Below are positions 25,280 to 33,397 of a stretch of 64,000 nucleotides of DNA, one piece after another (the first letter of the stretch is position 1; each line of letters starts with the position of its first letter). Where the stretch lies: the NCBI GenBank assembly GCA_035606355.1, contig DATNFO010000027.1:34814-98813 (forward strand), written 5' to 3'. The notes under the pieces were generated by a model that worked only from the letters and a program-made list of their open reading frames with translations, was not told the origin of the DNA and made no database searches. Origin of the DNA: Sulfopaludibacter sp035606355. GTDB lineage: Bacteria > Acidobacteriota > Terriglobia > Bryobacterales > Bryobacteraceae. A program made the position numbers and the translations under genes.

Positions 25280-27324
25280 TGTTGCAGGAACTTATCTATG
25301 TTAGCGATGTTTTGCTTGGCATAGCGGGATTCCTGCAAATCGGGGTTGATTTCTATCGTTTTTTGAAAGTGCCGGCGCGCGGGGTCGAGCTCGGCGATGC
25401 TGCCGGTGGTCTGCGCTTTGGTCATGAACGCGAGTCCCAGCGCGTAGTGCGCGTACGGGTCCTGCGCATCGTAACTGAGGGCGCGCTCGCAGCTTGCGAT
25501 GGCCGTATCGAACTGGTTCAGTTTTCGTTCGCAGTCGCAGATTCCGAACCAGGCCAGGCTGCGCAGGTCTTTCCAGATATCCTGGGTGCCGGCGCGTTTC
25601 TTCCGTCCCATGCCGAAGAGTGAACCGATCACGTAGTAATTGAGCTGCCCGGCGAGCTTGCTGTCGAAATCGCTGAGCTTGAGGTAGCTGTCGTACTCGG
25701 GTTTCGCTTCGGCGTACTTCCCGCCGAGGCGCAGGCTGTCGGCGAGCCATAGGTGGGGTTCGGCATTCCGCGGCGTAAGTTTGATCGCCTTTTGCGCTGC
25801 CTCGATGGATTGCGGGTAGAGCGCTTTGAAGCGGTATGCCTGGGCCAGCATGGTGAGCGCGTCGGCGTGGTTGGGGTCGCGCGTGAGCACGACGTTGAAC
25901 TGTCGAATGGCTTCGTCGGTGTTGCCGGTGTCCAGGAGCATGCCCCCGTAGTTAGCGCGCGCTTCCAGATAGTCGGGATCGATATCGATGGCCTTCTTGT
26001 AATACTCCGCAGCCTTCTGCTCATCGTACAGTGCGTTGTAAGTCAGGCCTAAGTAGAAGGCCGCTTTGCTGTAAGTGGGGTCGGCCGCGAGCGCTTTTTC
26101 GAAGTACTCGGCGGCCTTGCGGTAATTCTGCTCGTAGCCTTTCTGGTAATACTTGATGCCGTCATCGAGTAAGTCGAGTGCAGCTTTGTCGTGGCGGCGC
26201 GCGATCAGGATCTTGATGCTGACGGTGGAGTCCTGGCCGGGATAGACGGTTTCCTGGCGGGGCCCGTCAGGCTCGTAACCCATTTTCACGCCCTTTACCG
26301 TGTGGGCTCCGGGCGGCAGGCCGGGGACTGTGATGGGCTTGTTATTCTGAATCACTCCGACCGACTTGCCGTCGACGAATACCTCGACTCCGTCCATGTT
26401 CGCCTCGAAGACCAGCGTGCCGTACTTCGGCGCCGGCGGCTTGGCGGGCGGAGCATTGGCAGGCACGTAGGCGAGTAACATGTCGGGATCGTAAGTGCCG
26501 CGATCGCTGGTGGGATTCTGTTTGCCCCTGGTGGCTTCGCGCACTTGCGAGTGCACGTACTCGGCAAGCTCGTCGGCCGTGACAATACCGTCACCGGACG
26601 TATCGGCGACACCTTCAAGGCCCTTGACGACGTAGTAAGTGAAGACGCCGTGGCCGCCTTCGAGGTCAGGACTTTCGAAGGAGCTCTCGCGGTCGCGGCT
26701 GGCGGTTAGCGAGAATAGCGACTTCCGCAGGTCGCCGAGTGTGTGGTTCAGGTTCGCGGTGTCTTCGGGCGTGATGGCGCCGGAGTGGCAGGCATCGGTG
26801 AGCAGAATTTTGTTCTTCGCTTTGATCTTGCCGCCAATGGTTTCGCCGAGCTCATCCATAGGGAAGCCCGTAGCGGCGATGCTATCGAGATTGATGTCAT
26901 AGGGCGCCAGATAGCCGCGGCCCTGGTAGATGAATCCGTGGCCCGCGAAGTAGATCAGGACGCGGTCGTCAGGCTGCGCGACGGAGGGGAGCCAATCGTC
27001 GATCTCGTGGCGGACGGCCGCGAGTGTAGCTTTAACGCCGGTGAGCAAGTGGACGTTCTCGGCTTTGAAGTTGCCGCCTTCCGGGCTGATGAGAATGGTG
27101 TAAATGGACTGCGCGTCGCGTTCCGCGAACTGAAGCTGCAGCTTGTCCGGGATGCTCTTATAGCGGGAGATGCCGATTACCACGGCGTAGCTTCGTGGGA
27201 TGGAGACGGTTTTCGGCGCAGGCGCGGGCTCGTCGAGCTTTTCGATTTTGAGGTCACGCTTTTGATCGGTTTGCTGCGCGAGGAGCGCCGCGGCGGTGAG
27301 GGTGAAGATAAGTGCGCTGCGCAT
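25276..27324 (-). CDS. Secreted caspase-like (C14) protein with EF-hand, PEGA and TPR domains
   Basis: 682 residues. Signal peptide MRSALIFTLTAAALLAQ. Caspase domain at about 42-290: SYAVVIGISRYKSIPD, catalytic His129 in LIYFAGHGF and catalytic Cys179 in LLTDACHSG, so the dyad is intact. Within it, residues 241-252 (DTSGDGIVTADE) form a near-perfect EF-hand calcium loop. A PEGA domain at about 300-372 (GTLVFEANMDGVEVFVDGKS) probably binds envelope surfaces, and about eight TPR-like repeats fill 385-680. It acts outside the cytoplasm. Two DUF4384 genes lie directly upstream (3-base gap) and def overlaps downstream. Caspase and DUF4384 domains are known companions in bacterial proteins; what this protease cuts is unknown. 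Confidence 0.9.
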   Translation of the reverse strand: MRSALIFTLTAAALLAQQTDQKRDLKIEKLDEPAPAPKTVSIPRSYAVVIGISRYKSIPDKLQLQFAERDAQSIYTILISPEGGNFKAENVHLLTGVKATLAAVRHEIDDWLPSVAQPDDRVLIYFAGHGFIYQGRGYLAPYDINLDSIAATGFPMDELGETIGGKIKAKNKILLTDACHSGAITPEDTANLNHTLGDLRKSLFSLTASRDRESSFESPDLEGGHGVFTYYVVKGLEGVADTSGDGIVTADELAEYVHSQVREATRGKQNPTSDRGTYDPDMLLAYVPANAPPAKPPAPKYGTLVFEANMDGVEVFVDGKSVGVIQNNKPITVPGLPPGAHTVKGVKMGYEPDGPRQETVYPGQDSTVSIKILIARRHDKAALDLLDDGIKYYQKGYEQNYRKAAEYFEKALAADPTYSKAAFYLGLTYNALYDEQKAAEYYKKAIDIDPDYLEARANYGGMLLDTGNTDEAIRQFNVVLTRDPNHADALTMLAQAYRFKALYPQSIEAAQKAIKLTPRNAEPHLWLADSLRLGGKYAEAKPEYDSYLKLSDFDSKLAGQLNYYVIGSLFGMGRKKRAGTQDIWKDLRSLAWFGICDCERKLNQFDTAIASCERALSYDAQDPYAHYALGLAFMTKAQTTGSIAELDPARRHFQKTIEINPDLQESRYAKQNIANIDKFLQQ

Positions 27325-27327
27325 AAT

Positions 27328-27990
27328 TCACTTGTGGGCTACGCGAAATTGATAAACGACCGGACCGGTTAAAGGCTCCGGAGAAGAGATCACAGCTTTG
27401 TTCTGGTCGCGGAGGAAGAGCAGTTCGCGCGGACCGGGGTCAAAGGCGCCTGAGATGTTTTTCGGGATATCGGCTCCGCGAGGAATGAGCTTGGGGCCGG
27501 CGGCGGAATCGACACAGTCGCCGCGAGCTTTGAGAACGGCGTCGTCGCAGCGAGGGATCAGTTTGAGCGGAGTGGAGGGCGCGGCGGAGGACGGCGGAGG
27601 CCCGGGGCGTTGCGCATCGGTGAGTTTCACCGGGCTCACCAGCCAGTAGACCGTTTCGTATCCGGGAGGTCCGGCGATGCGAAAAACGGTGGACGTGGCG
27701 GGAACCTGGTAATCCTTTCCGGCAGCGATCTGGTTGGCCTGGCCGGTTTCCTCGCGCGGGAAAAGCTGCTCGTATTTGCCGCTGGAGCCCTGGTTCATGA
27801 CATACAGGTAGCCATCGAAATTCGAATGGAAGCGGAAGCGAATGCGGTCGCCGGACGCGAGAACGAGCGCGGGATCGACGGCCTGCCACGTAGTGCCTTG
27901 CAGCCGCTCAAGAACAATTTCCATGCGCTGCGGCTGGGCGTTGGCGACGAAGGGAGCGAGGCCGAGCAGCAGCAGGGCCCGGCGCATCAT
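27328..27990 (-). CDS. Secreted DUF4384 protein, second copy
   Basis: 220 residues with signal peptide MMRRALLLLGLAPFVANAQ. The DUF4384 core covers about 25-125: FELE-type opening (RMEIVLERLQGTTWQAVDPA), SGDRIRFRFHSNFDGYLYVM, then KYEQLFPREETG and the Pro/Gly strand VFRIAGPPGYETVYWLVSPV. The domain is beta-rich and of unknown activity, and is often found with caspases and kinases. The tail has a Cys pair (PRCDDAVLKARGDCVDSAAG) that could form a disulfide in the periplasm. It overlaps the preceding DUF4384 gene by ATGA and lies 3 bases before the caspase gene, so the three are probably made in fixed ratio. Confidence 0.84.
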   Translation of the reverse strand: MMRRALLLLGLAPFVANAQPQRMEIVLERLQGTTWQAVDPALVLASGDRIRFRFHSNFDGYLYVMNQGSSGKYEQLFPREETGQANQIAAGKDYQVPATSTVFRIAGPPGYETVYWLVSPVKLTDAQRPGPPPSSAAPSTPLKLIPRCDDAVLKARGDCVDSAAGPKLIPRGADIPKNISGAFDPGPRELLFLRDQNKAVISSPEPLTGPVVYQFRVAHK

Positions 27991-28904
27991 TTGTGCACCA
28001 GGACGACATCGGCGACCACGCGCGAATCGGCGCTGCCGGTGGGGTTCACCACGTAGACGGCTTTTTCTTTCTTGTCCCCGGGCGTGTCGGCGTCGACCTT
28101 TTCGATCACCAGGTCGCGGGCATAGGCGGTGCGGAGGAGGCCGACGGTGCGGTCGTCAATGCGCAGGTCGGCAACCATGGTCTTGGCTGGAGTAGCTGCG
28201 GGTTTGGGCTGCTGCGGCGTGGCGGCAGGCACGGGGTTGGAGCCCTGAAGGGAGTAGATGAGGTTTTCGAGATCGGGCTCGGGAGTGCGGGACAGGACGA
28301 CAAAGAGGCGTTCCTCGCCGGGTTGCTCATCGAAGACGAGTCGCGAATGCGGTGGCATCTGGTAGGTGTGGAAGCCGTCGATGTGGTTATCGCCTTCCTG
28401 CACTTCTTTGGAGGGGAAGATCGGTTTCCAGGTGCCGCTGGAGCCTTTACTGATCATGTAGAGATAGCCGGGGGTGTTGCTTTCCAGATCGAACTCTATG
28501 GCATCGCCGGCGTGGAAGACGGAGTCGGGAGCGACCTCGACCATTTGGTCATCGACGCGTTTTCGGATGGTGAAGCGGAGTCCGAGGGCGGGTCCGTTGG
28601 CCGGGGCGGGCGCGGTGGTGTGGGCGGCGGTGAGGATGATGCCGGAAGCGGCCGCGACCGGCGCAGCGGCGGAATCGGTGGCGGATACATGCGGCTGCGT
28701 TTTCGGCGGAACGTTCGTGGCCGCAGTGGTCCGGGCGACCGGCGCCGCTTTCTTGTTGGGCACGCCGGATTTGGTTGCGTGCGCGGCGGGTTGCTGGGCT
28801 GCGGAATAAAAGAGCTCACGCGCGGTGAGTTCGGGGCCACTCTGGGCGTGGGCGGACAGGGCTAGGAATACGGTGGAAAAGAGGTAAAACGGGGTCCTGG
28901 GCAT
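27987..28904 (-). CDS. Secreted DUF4384 protein, first gene of the caspase operon
   Basis: 305 residues: signal peptide MPRTPFYLFSTVFLALSAHA, a low-complexity Ala/Pro/Thr linker (about 35-105), then a DUF4384 domain (about 105-215) with LRFTIRKRVDDQMVEV, AGDAIEFDLESNTPGYLYMI and WKPIFPSKEVQEGDNHIDGF. The C-terminal part (MVADLRIDDRTVGLLRTAYA, then AVYVVNPTGSADSRV) resembles the end of the second copy. The linker suggests that the domain is held away from the membrane or wall. Its start codon is preceded by an unusually distant Shine-Dalgarno with a hairpin in between (see 28905-28940). The ATGA overlap links it to the next gene. Confidence 0.84.
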   Translation of the reverse strand: MPRTPFYLFSTVFLALSAHAQSGPELTARELFYSAAQQPAAHATKSGVPNKKAAPVARTTAATNVPPKTQPHVSATDSAAAPVAAASGIILTAAHTTAPAPANGPALGLRFTIRKRVDDQMVEVAPDSVFHAGDAIEFDLESNTPGYLYMISKGSSGTWKPIFPSKEVQEGDNHIDGFHTYQMPPHSRLVFDEQPGEERLFVVLSRTPEPDLENLIYSLQGSNPVPAATPQQPKPAATPAKTMVADLRIDDRTVGLLRTAYARDLVIEKVDADTPGDKKEKAVYVVNPTGSADSRVVADVVLVHK

Positions 28905-28940
28905 CTGGTGTTCCGGCCTGCTGCGGGCCGGATCCTCCTT
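28905..28940 (-). promoter_or_regulatory. Shine-Dalgarno separated from the start codon by a perfect hairpin
   Basis: On the minus strand, AAGGAGG (28940-28934) lies 29 bases from the ATG at 28904, too far for normal initiation. Between them, CCGGCC (28931-28926) and GGCCGG (28918-28913) pair perfectly around a 7-base loop. When folded, only about 10 unpaired bases separate Shine-Dalgarno and ATG. No nearer in-frame start codon exists. This matches the hairpin-assisted initiation known for phage T4 gene 25; that it works so here is inference. Confidence 0.6.
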
Positions 28941-29004
28941 TTTGTTTTACGATACCACCCGCGGAGCGGCGGTGGCCGCAAGAGAAGGAATTCCCGTTGC
29001 GACG

Positions 29005-30276
29005 CTAGGGCCTGCGGCTCGCAGCGCTGACTTGGCCGTTTGCGAACCAGAGGATCGCCGGCAGGAGCATGGCAACCCCGACTGCCGTGGCGCAAGTCCT
29101 TGGCGCCGCTCCGAGATCGATTGCCAAGCTTGCGGCGTAGCTGCTGGCGGCCATGGCGATCATGCAGAGGCCGTATTCGGCGGCGAAGACGCGGCCGCGG
29201 AAACGGTCGTCGGAGTGGATTTGCAGCAGGGTTGTAGAGAACACCCAGTTCGTGGACGTTCCTGCATGCGCCAGCGCGACAGCCGCGGCGGCCAGCGCGA
29301 CGGCTCCGGCCGCGCCGAGGCACAGGTAGCCCGCGGCTCCGAACAGGAACCCCCAGAGAATTCCGTTTCGGAGTCGGGGTTCGCGATCGCGCGCCCAGCG
29401 CCCGGCGATGAGCGGGCCGGCGAGCGCTCCGATTCCTCTTGCGCCCATCAACAGGCTCATTCCCAGAATGGCGGCGCGCGCGGAATCGAGGCGCCCAAGT
29501 TTAACCGGGAAGACGCGTTCTCCCAGCACGGGCAGGAGCACTAAGTTGGCTCCCACGATGCCTCCTCCGAGTTTCACGAACACGACTGCGAAGAGATTCT
29601 TGTTGTGCCTGATGTACTCAAAGCCTTCGAGCACCGGTTTGTAGTCGAAGAGTTCAGCGATGCGAAGCGGCGGGAACCCCTCGGTGTGTGCTTCCGTGAA
29701 CTTCAGTTTCGCGATGAGCCACGCCGAGACGAGAAAAGACGCGGCGTTGAGGATGAAGACCGTATCCCGGCCCAGCAGGGCGGCAACAACGCCTCCGATG
29801 GACGCGCCTGCCGCGAGGCAGAAAGACCATGCAACGGAAGCCAGGGCGTTAGCCGCGAGCATGTCCTCAACCGCGACCATGCTTGGTATGACCGCGGTGT
29901 GTGCCGGCTCGAAGAACGAAACGGCGATGGTCTCGAACAACAGAAGCGGATATGCGATCCACACGGTTCCGGGCGTGCGGACAAGGAGCATGCCGAGCAC
30001 GATGAAGAAGCGGGCAAGGTCGGCCGCGATCATGATGGTCTTGCGGCTGACGCGATCGTTGACGACGCCGGCGGTAGGCGAGACGAACGTGCCCGGAAGA
30101 AGTTGCAGCACCACCGCGAGGCCGACCGATTCGGCCTTGCTGTGCGTGAGCTCGAGCAGCAGGCTGTAAACGGCGAGCGTGTAAAACCAGTCGCCAAGCT
30201 CGCTGACGATTTGCGCGATGAAGAGCAGCCGGTAGTTGCGGTTGGCGCGGAGAAGCCGCAGGTAGCGCTCGATCAC
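29005..30276 (-). CDS. MFS transporter (MFS_3 / enterobactin-exporter-like)
   Basis: 423 residues, about 12 membrane helices, probably an exporter. It begins RYLRLLRANRNYRLLFIAQI followed by VSELGDWFYTLAVYSLLL, the standard opening of this MFS subgroup. The loop 2-3 motif is seen as AGVVNDRVSRKTIMIAADLA (the GxxxDRxxRR-like signature), and the middle has EPAHTAVIPSMVAVEDMLAA, also typical. Start is GTG at 30276, overlapping the trpS stop as GTGA, so it is translated behind trpS. A 100-bp gap separates it from the caspase operon downstream; apart from the hairpin leader of that operon I see nothing there. Substrate unknown. Confidence 0.88.
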   Translation of the reverse strand: MIERYLRLLRANRNYRLLFIAQIVSELGDWFYTLAVYSLLLELTHSKAESVGLAVVLQLLPGTFVSPTAGVVNDRVSRKTIMIAADLARFFIVLGMLLVRTPGTVWIAYPLLLFETIAVSFFEPAHTAVIPSMVAVEDMLAANALASVAWSFCLAAGASIGGVVAALLGRDTVFILNAASFLVSAWLIAKLKFTEAHTEGFPPLRIAELFDYKPVLEGFEYIRHNKNLFAVVFVKLGGGIVGANLVLLPVLGERVFPVKLGRLDSARAAILGMSLLMGARGIGALAGPLIAGRWARDREPRLRNGILWGFLFGAAGYLCLGAAGAVALAAAAVALAHAGTSTNWVFSTTLLQIHSDDRFRGRVFAAEYGLCMIAMAASSYAASLAIDLGAAPRTCATAVGVAMLLPAILWFANGQVSAASRRP

Positions 30277-31259
30277 TCGCTATAGAGTCCCATACGCTGC
30301 TTGACGATGCGCACGGTCTCATTCGCGATGGGCGCGACGCGTTCGGCGCCTTCGCGGAGGATGCCCGCGAGGTAGCCGGGCTCGGAGACGATCTGCCGGT
30401 AGCGAGCCTGAAATGGCTCCAGATGCGCGATCGTCATTTCGGCAACCGTTTTCTTCAGGTCGCCGTATCGCATGCCGGTGAAGCGCTGCCTGATGGCGTC
30501 GTCGGTATCGCCGGAGAACGCCTGATAGATGGAGATCAGGTTCAGCACGCCCGGCCCGGCGGTTTCGAAATCGACGGCGGGATTGGAGTCCGTGGTTGCT
30601 CGCATGATGGTCCTGCGAATTTTCGCGGGGTCGTCCAGAAGCGCGACAGCGTGGCCGGCTCCGGTAGCGGACTTGCTCATTTTTTGCATGGGATCGTCGA
30701 GGCCCATGACGCGCGCGCCGACGGTCGGGAGGCTGGTGCTGGGGACGACGAAGGTCTCGCCGTAGAGCGAGTTGAAGCGCTGGGCGATGTCGCGGGTGAG
30801 CTCCAGGTGCTGGGCCTGGTCCTCGCCGACGGGGACGATGCCGGCTTGGTACAGCATGATGTCCGCGGCCATCAGGACCGGATATTGGAGAATGCCGTCG
30901 CCGACGGATTCCTGGGTAGCCGCTTTTACTTTGTACTGCGTCATTCGTTCCAGCCAGCCGACGGGCGTGACGCAGGTGAGCATCCACGCCAGTTCGGCAT
31001 GCGCCGGAACGGCGGATTGCACCATGATGGCGCAGGCTTTCGGGTCGATGCCTGCCGCGAGGTAGAGGGCGGCGATCTCCTGGATTTTGGCGCGCAGTTG
31101 CGACGGCTCCTGATAAATCGTGACGGCGTGCAGGTCGACGATGCAGAAGATGCATTCGTAATCGTGCTGAATGCGGACCCAGTTTTTCAGCGCTCCGAGA
31201 TAATTGCCGATGTGCAGGTTTCCGGTGGGCTGCATCCCGGAAAAGACTCGTGTTTTCAT
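30273..31259 (-). CDS. trpS: Tryptophanyl-tRNA synthetase
   Basis: Class I aminoacyl-tRNA synthetase, 328 residues, usual bacterial size. Signatures: SGMQPTGNLHIGNYLGALKN (HIGH-like), MADIMLYQAGIVPVGEDQAQ (Trp/ATP pocket) and MQKMSKSATG (KMSKS loop). Then MRATTDSNPAVDFETAGPGV and the C-terminal helices. The start at 31259 gives the canonical MKTRVFSGMQPTG. I see no tandem-Trp leader peptide or T-box in the 96-bp gap upstream. Followed by the MFS gene with a 4-base overlap. Confidence 0.97.
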   Translation of the reverse strand: MKTRVFSGMQPTGNLHIGNYLGALKNWVRIQHDYECIFCIVDLHAVTIYQEPSQLRAKIQEIAALYLAAGIDPKACAIMVQSAVPAHAELAWMLTCVTPVGWLERMTQYKVKAATQESVGDGILQYPVLMAADIMLYQAGIVPVGEDQAQHLELTRDIAQRFNSLYGETFVVPSTSLPTVGARVMGLDDPMQKMSKSATGAGHAVALLDDPAKIRRTIMRATTDSNPAVDFETAGPGVLNLISIYQAFSGDTDDAIRQRFTGMRYGDLKKTVAEMTIAHLEPFQARYRQIVSEPGYLAGILREGAERVAPIANETVRIVKQRMGLYSE

Positions 31260-31355
31260 AAGGAGTAAGGATTATCGTAACGTGAAAGCAGACGTGGCGA
31301 CGGGACTCTGTCTCATCACCTGCCGCGCGTCTTCGATTGGGATACGTAAAGGCTA

Positions 31356-32558
31356 ATGAGCGCACATCATTTTGAAATTACTGTGGAGAAGTTGGTTTAC
31401 GGCGGGGACGGCCTTGCCCGATTGGACGGCCGCGTGGTGTTTGCTCCTTTCGTTTTGCCGGGGGAGCGTGTTCGCGTGCGCAGCGAGCTGGAGAAGCCGG
31501 GCCTGGTAAAAGCTTCTTTGGCGGCGGTGGAGCAGCCGTCGGCGGAGCGGGTTCCGGCGCCGTGTCCATATTTCGGACGATGCGGCGGCTGCCACTACCA
31601 GCACGCCGGGTATGACTTCCAGCTTTCTGCGAAGCGGCAGATTCTGGTGGAAGAGCTGCGGCGGCTCGGCAAAGTGGAGCCTCCTTCGGATATCGCGATT
31701 GTGGCGGCGGAGCCCTGGGGATACCGCAACCGCGCTCAACTGCACATCGAGGATGGCCGGCTCGGATATCGCGAGGCGCGGTCGCACAAGTTGTGCGCGA
31801 TTGACCGCTGCCCGATCAGCTCGCCCCGGGTGAATGAGACGATCGCGATAATCAACGGCATGCTGCGCGATTCGCGCTGGCCGCGTTTTGTGCGCGGAAT
31901 CGAAGTGTTCACCGATGAGCAGAGCGTGCAGTTGAACGTGCTGGAGACCGATCGGCCGGTGGCGCGGCGGTTTTTCGAGTGGTGCACCGAGAAGATTCCG
32001 GGCATGGTGGAGAACGCTCTGGATTACGAAGGCCGCTATCGAGTCAGCCGCAATTCGTTCTTTCAGGTGAACCGGTTTTTGTTGGATAAGCTCGTAGCGG
32101 CGGCGACTGCGGGCGCATCGGGCGACTCCGCTTTGGATCTGTATGCAGGCGTGGGGCTGTTTTCCATGGCATTGGCGCGGAGCTTCGGAAAAGTTACGGC
32201 CGTGGAGAGCGGGTCCACCGCGGTTCGCGATCTGCTCTTTAATGCGGAGCGGGCAGGGCTCGGAAACGTGTCGGCGACCGCGGCGACCACCGAAGCGTAT
32301 CTGGAGAAACTGGAGACACCGCCGGATCTGGTGCTGCTGGATCCGCCGCGCGCCGGCGCCGGAAAGATCGTCGTGCGCCGGCTTGCCGAGTTAAAGCCGC
32401 GATGGGTGACGGTGGTGTCCTGCGATCCGGCGACGCTGGCGCGCGACCTTTCGGGCCTGCTCGCGGCGGGGTATCGCATCGCCGATATGTTGCTGGTGGA
32501 TCTGTTTCCCCAGACCTATCATTTGGAGACCGTGGTGAGGTTGGAATATGCGGGTTGA
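31356..32558 (+). CDS. 23S rRNA (uracil-5)-methyltransferase, RlmD/RumA type
   Basis: SAM-dependent RNA m5U methyltransferase, 400 residues. N-terminal TRAM domain (about 5-60: VEKLVYGGDGLARLDGRVVF). Iron-sulfur cluster Cys pattern CPYFGRCGGC plus the Cys in KLCAIDRC. C-terminal Rossmann domain: ALDLYAGVGLFSMALA binds SAM, LLDPPRAGAGK carries the catalytic Asp-Pro-Pro, and VSCDPATLARDL holds the nucleophilic Cys. Closing LVDLFPQTYHLETVVRLE is diagnostic. The exact uridine target (1939, 747 or a tRNA) cannot be told with certainty. The 3' end overlaps the RraA-like gene by 11 bp. Confidence 0.92.
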   Translation: MSAHHFEITVEKLVYGGDGLARLDGRVVFAPFVLPGERVRVRSELEKPGLVKASLAAVEQPSAERVPAPCPYFGRCGGCHYQHAGYDFQLSAKRQILVEELRRLGKVEPPSDIAIVAAEPWGYRNRAQLHIEDGRLGYREARSHKLCAIDRCPISSPRVNETIAIINGMLRDSRWPRFVRGIEVFTDEQSVQLNVLETDRPVARRFFEWCTEKIPGMVENALDYEGRYRVSRNSFFQVNRFLLDKLVAAATAGASGDSALDLYAGVGLFSMALARSFGKVTAVESGSTAVRDLLFNAERAGLGNVSATAATTEAYLEKLETPPDLVLLDPPRAGAGKIVVRRLAELKPRWVTVVSCDPATLARDLSGLLAAGYRIADMLLVDLFPQTYHLETVVRLEYAG

Positions 32559-33258
32559 CCTGGCGCGCCTTGCCAGTTTCGATACTCCGACGATCTCGAA
32601 CGCCATCGAGCTGTTCGAGGTGCGCCCGCGGAACGAGGGGTACATGGACGGCCGGATTCGCGCGTGCTTCCCGGACATGGCTCCGGTGGTGGGGTATGCA
32701 TCCACTGCGTCCATGCGGTGCGCGTTTGCGCGGCGCGAAGGGGATGTGTACGCATCGCTCGACGAGCAGGTGGCGCGTTTCGAGGAACTGCCGGGTCCGG
32801 CGATGGTGGTCTATCAGGATCTGGACGACCCCGCTGTTGGTGCTACGTTCGGCGAGATCATGTGCACGACGTACAAGGCGTTCGGCGCCGCGGGGTTGAT
32901 TACCAGCGGTCCGGCGCGCGATCTCGAACAGGTGCGGCGGCTCGGCTTTGCGGCGTTCAGCAATGGAGCGTTATGCTCGCATGGGTACAGCCACATCGTG
33001 GATCTGCATCGCACGGTGCGCGTGGGCGGCCTGGCGATATCGCCCGGAGATCTGCTGCATGCCGATTGCAATGGCGTGGTCAAAATTCCGCTGGAGATCG
33101 CAAATGAAGTGGCGGACGCGGCGGGCGAGTTGGTGCGCGCCGAGGCGATCGTTTTGGAGTATCTGGCCGGGGGCAAGGTGGATGCGGCGGGAATGCGGCG
33201 GGCTCGCGCGGAGATGATGGCGGAGTTGGGAGCTTTGGGGAAACGATTGCGGGTGTAG
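32548..33258 (+). CDS. RraA-family protein (HMG/CHA aldolase or RNase E regulator-like)
   Basis: 236 residues. RraA-like fold: opening ASFDTPTISNAIELFEVRPR, then PAMVVYQDLDDPAVGATFGE and the core KAFGAAGLITSGPARDLEQV, in which Gly and Arg-Asp build the metal/anion site of the aldolases. The last part (ADCNGVVKIPLEIANEVADA) is the usual GVxxIP element. In Proteobacteria the true RraA inhibits RNase E, while most relatives are 4-hydroxy-4-methyl-2-oxoglutarate aldolases or of unknown function; the sequence does not decide. Starts inside the methyltransferase 3' end (11-bp overlap), so the two are co-translated. Confidence 0.83.
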   Translation: MRVDLARLASFDTPTISNAIELFEVRPRNEGYMDGRIRACFPDMAPVVGYASTASMRCAFARREGDVYASLDEQVARFEELPGPAMVVYQDLDDPAVGATFGEIMCTTYKAFGAAGLITSGPARDLEQVRRLGFAAFSNGALCSHGYSHIVDLHRTVRVGGLAISPGDLLHADCNGVVKIPLEIANEVADAAGELVRAEAIVLEYLAGGKVDAAGMRRARAEMMAELGALGKRLRV

Positions 33259-33263
33259 GCGTA

Positions 33264-33375
33264 ACGACGGTGGCGCGCTCCGCGCGACTCAGGCGAACTC
33301 CGTTCGCCGCAACAGGAAAGATTCTGGCGCGCTCTGCGCGCCTGCGACCGGTCTGGAGACCGGTCGCTACTGGCA
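33264..33375. repeat. Island of four perfect mini-hairpins with variable stems
   Basis: The gap 33259-33397 holds four palindromes in a row: GCGCG-CTC-CGCGC (33273-33285), GGCGAAC-TCC-GTTCGCC (33292-33308), GGCGCGC-TCT-GCGCGCC (33326-33342) and an 11-bp-arm hairpin at 33344-33367 (GCGACCGGTCT, two-base loop, complement). Stems differ, but each is exactly self-complementary and most loops are TCC- or TCT-like. Related structures occur at 46287-46390 and 58283-58477. Confidence 0.8.
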
Positions 33376-33397
33376 TGGCTCGCTGATACTCTGAAAT

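Noticed and set aside
25276..28904. CBASS/gasdermin-type intracellular defence cluster
   Set aside because: All three proteins have signal peptides, and no cyclase, gasdermin, nuclease or sensor kinase gene is nearby; a classical caspase defence module is not supported.
33264..33375. CRISPR array
   Set aside because: The repeats are palindromes of different sequence with no constant repeat-spacer spacing and no cas genes.
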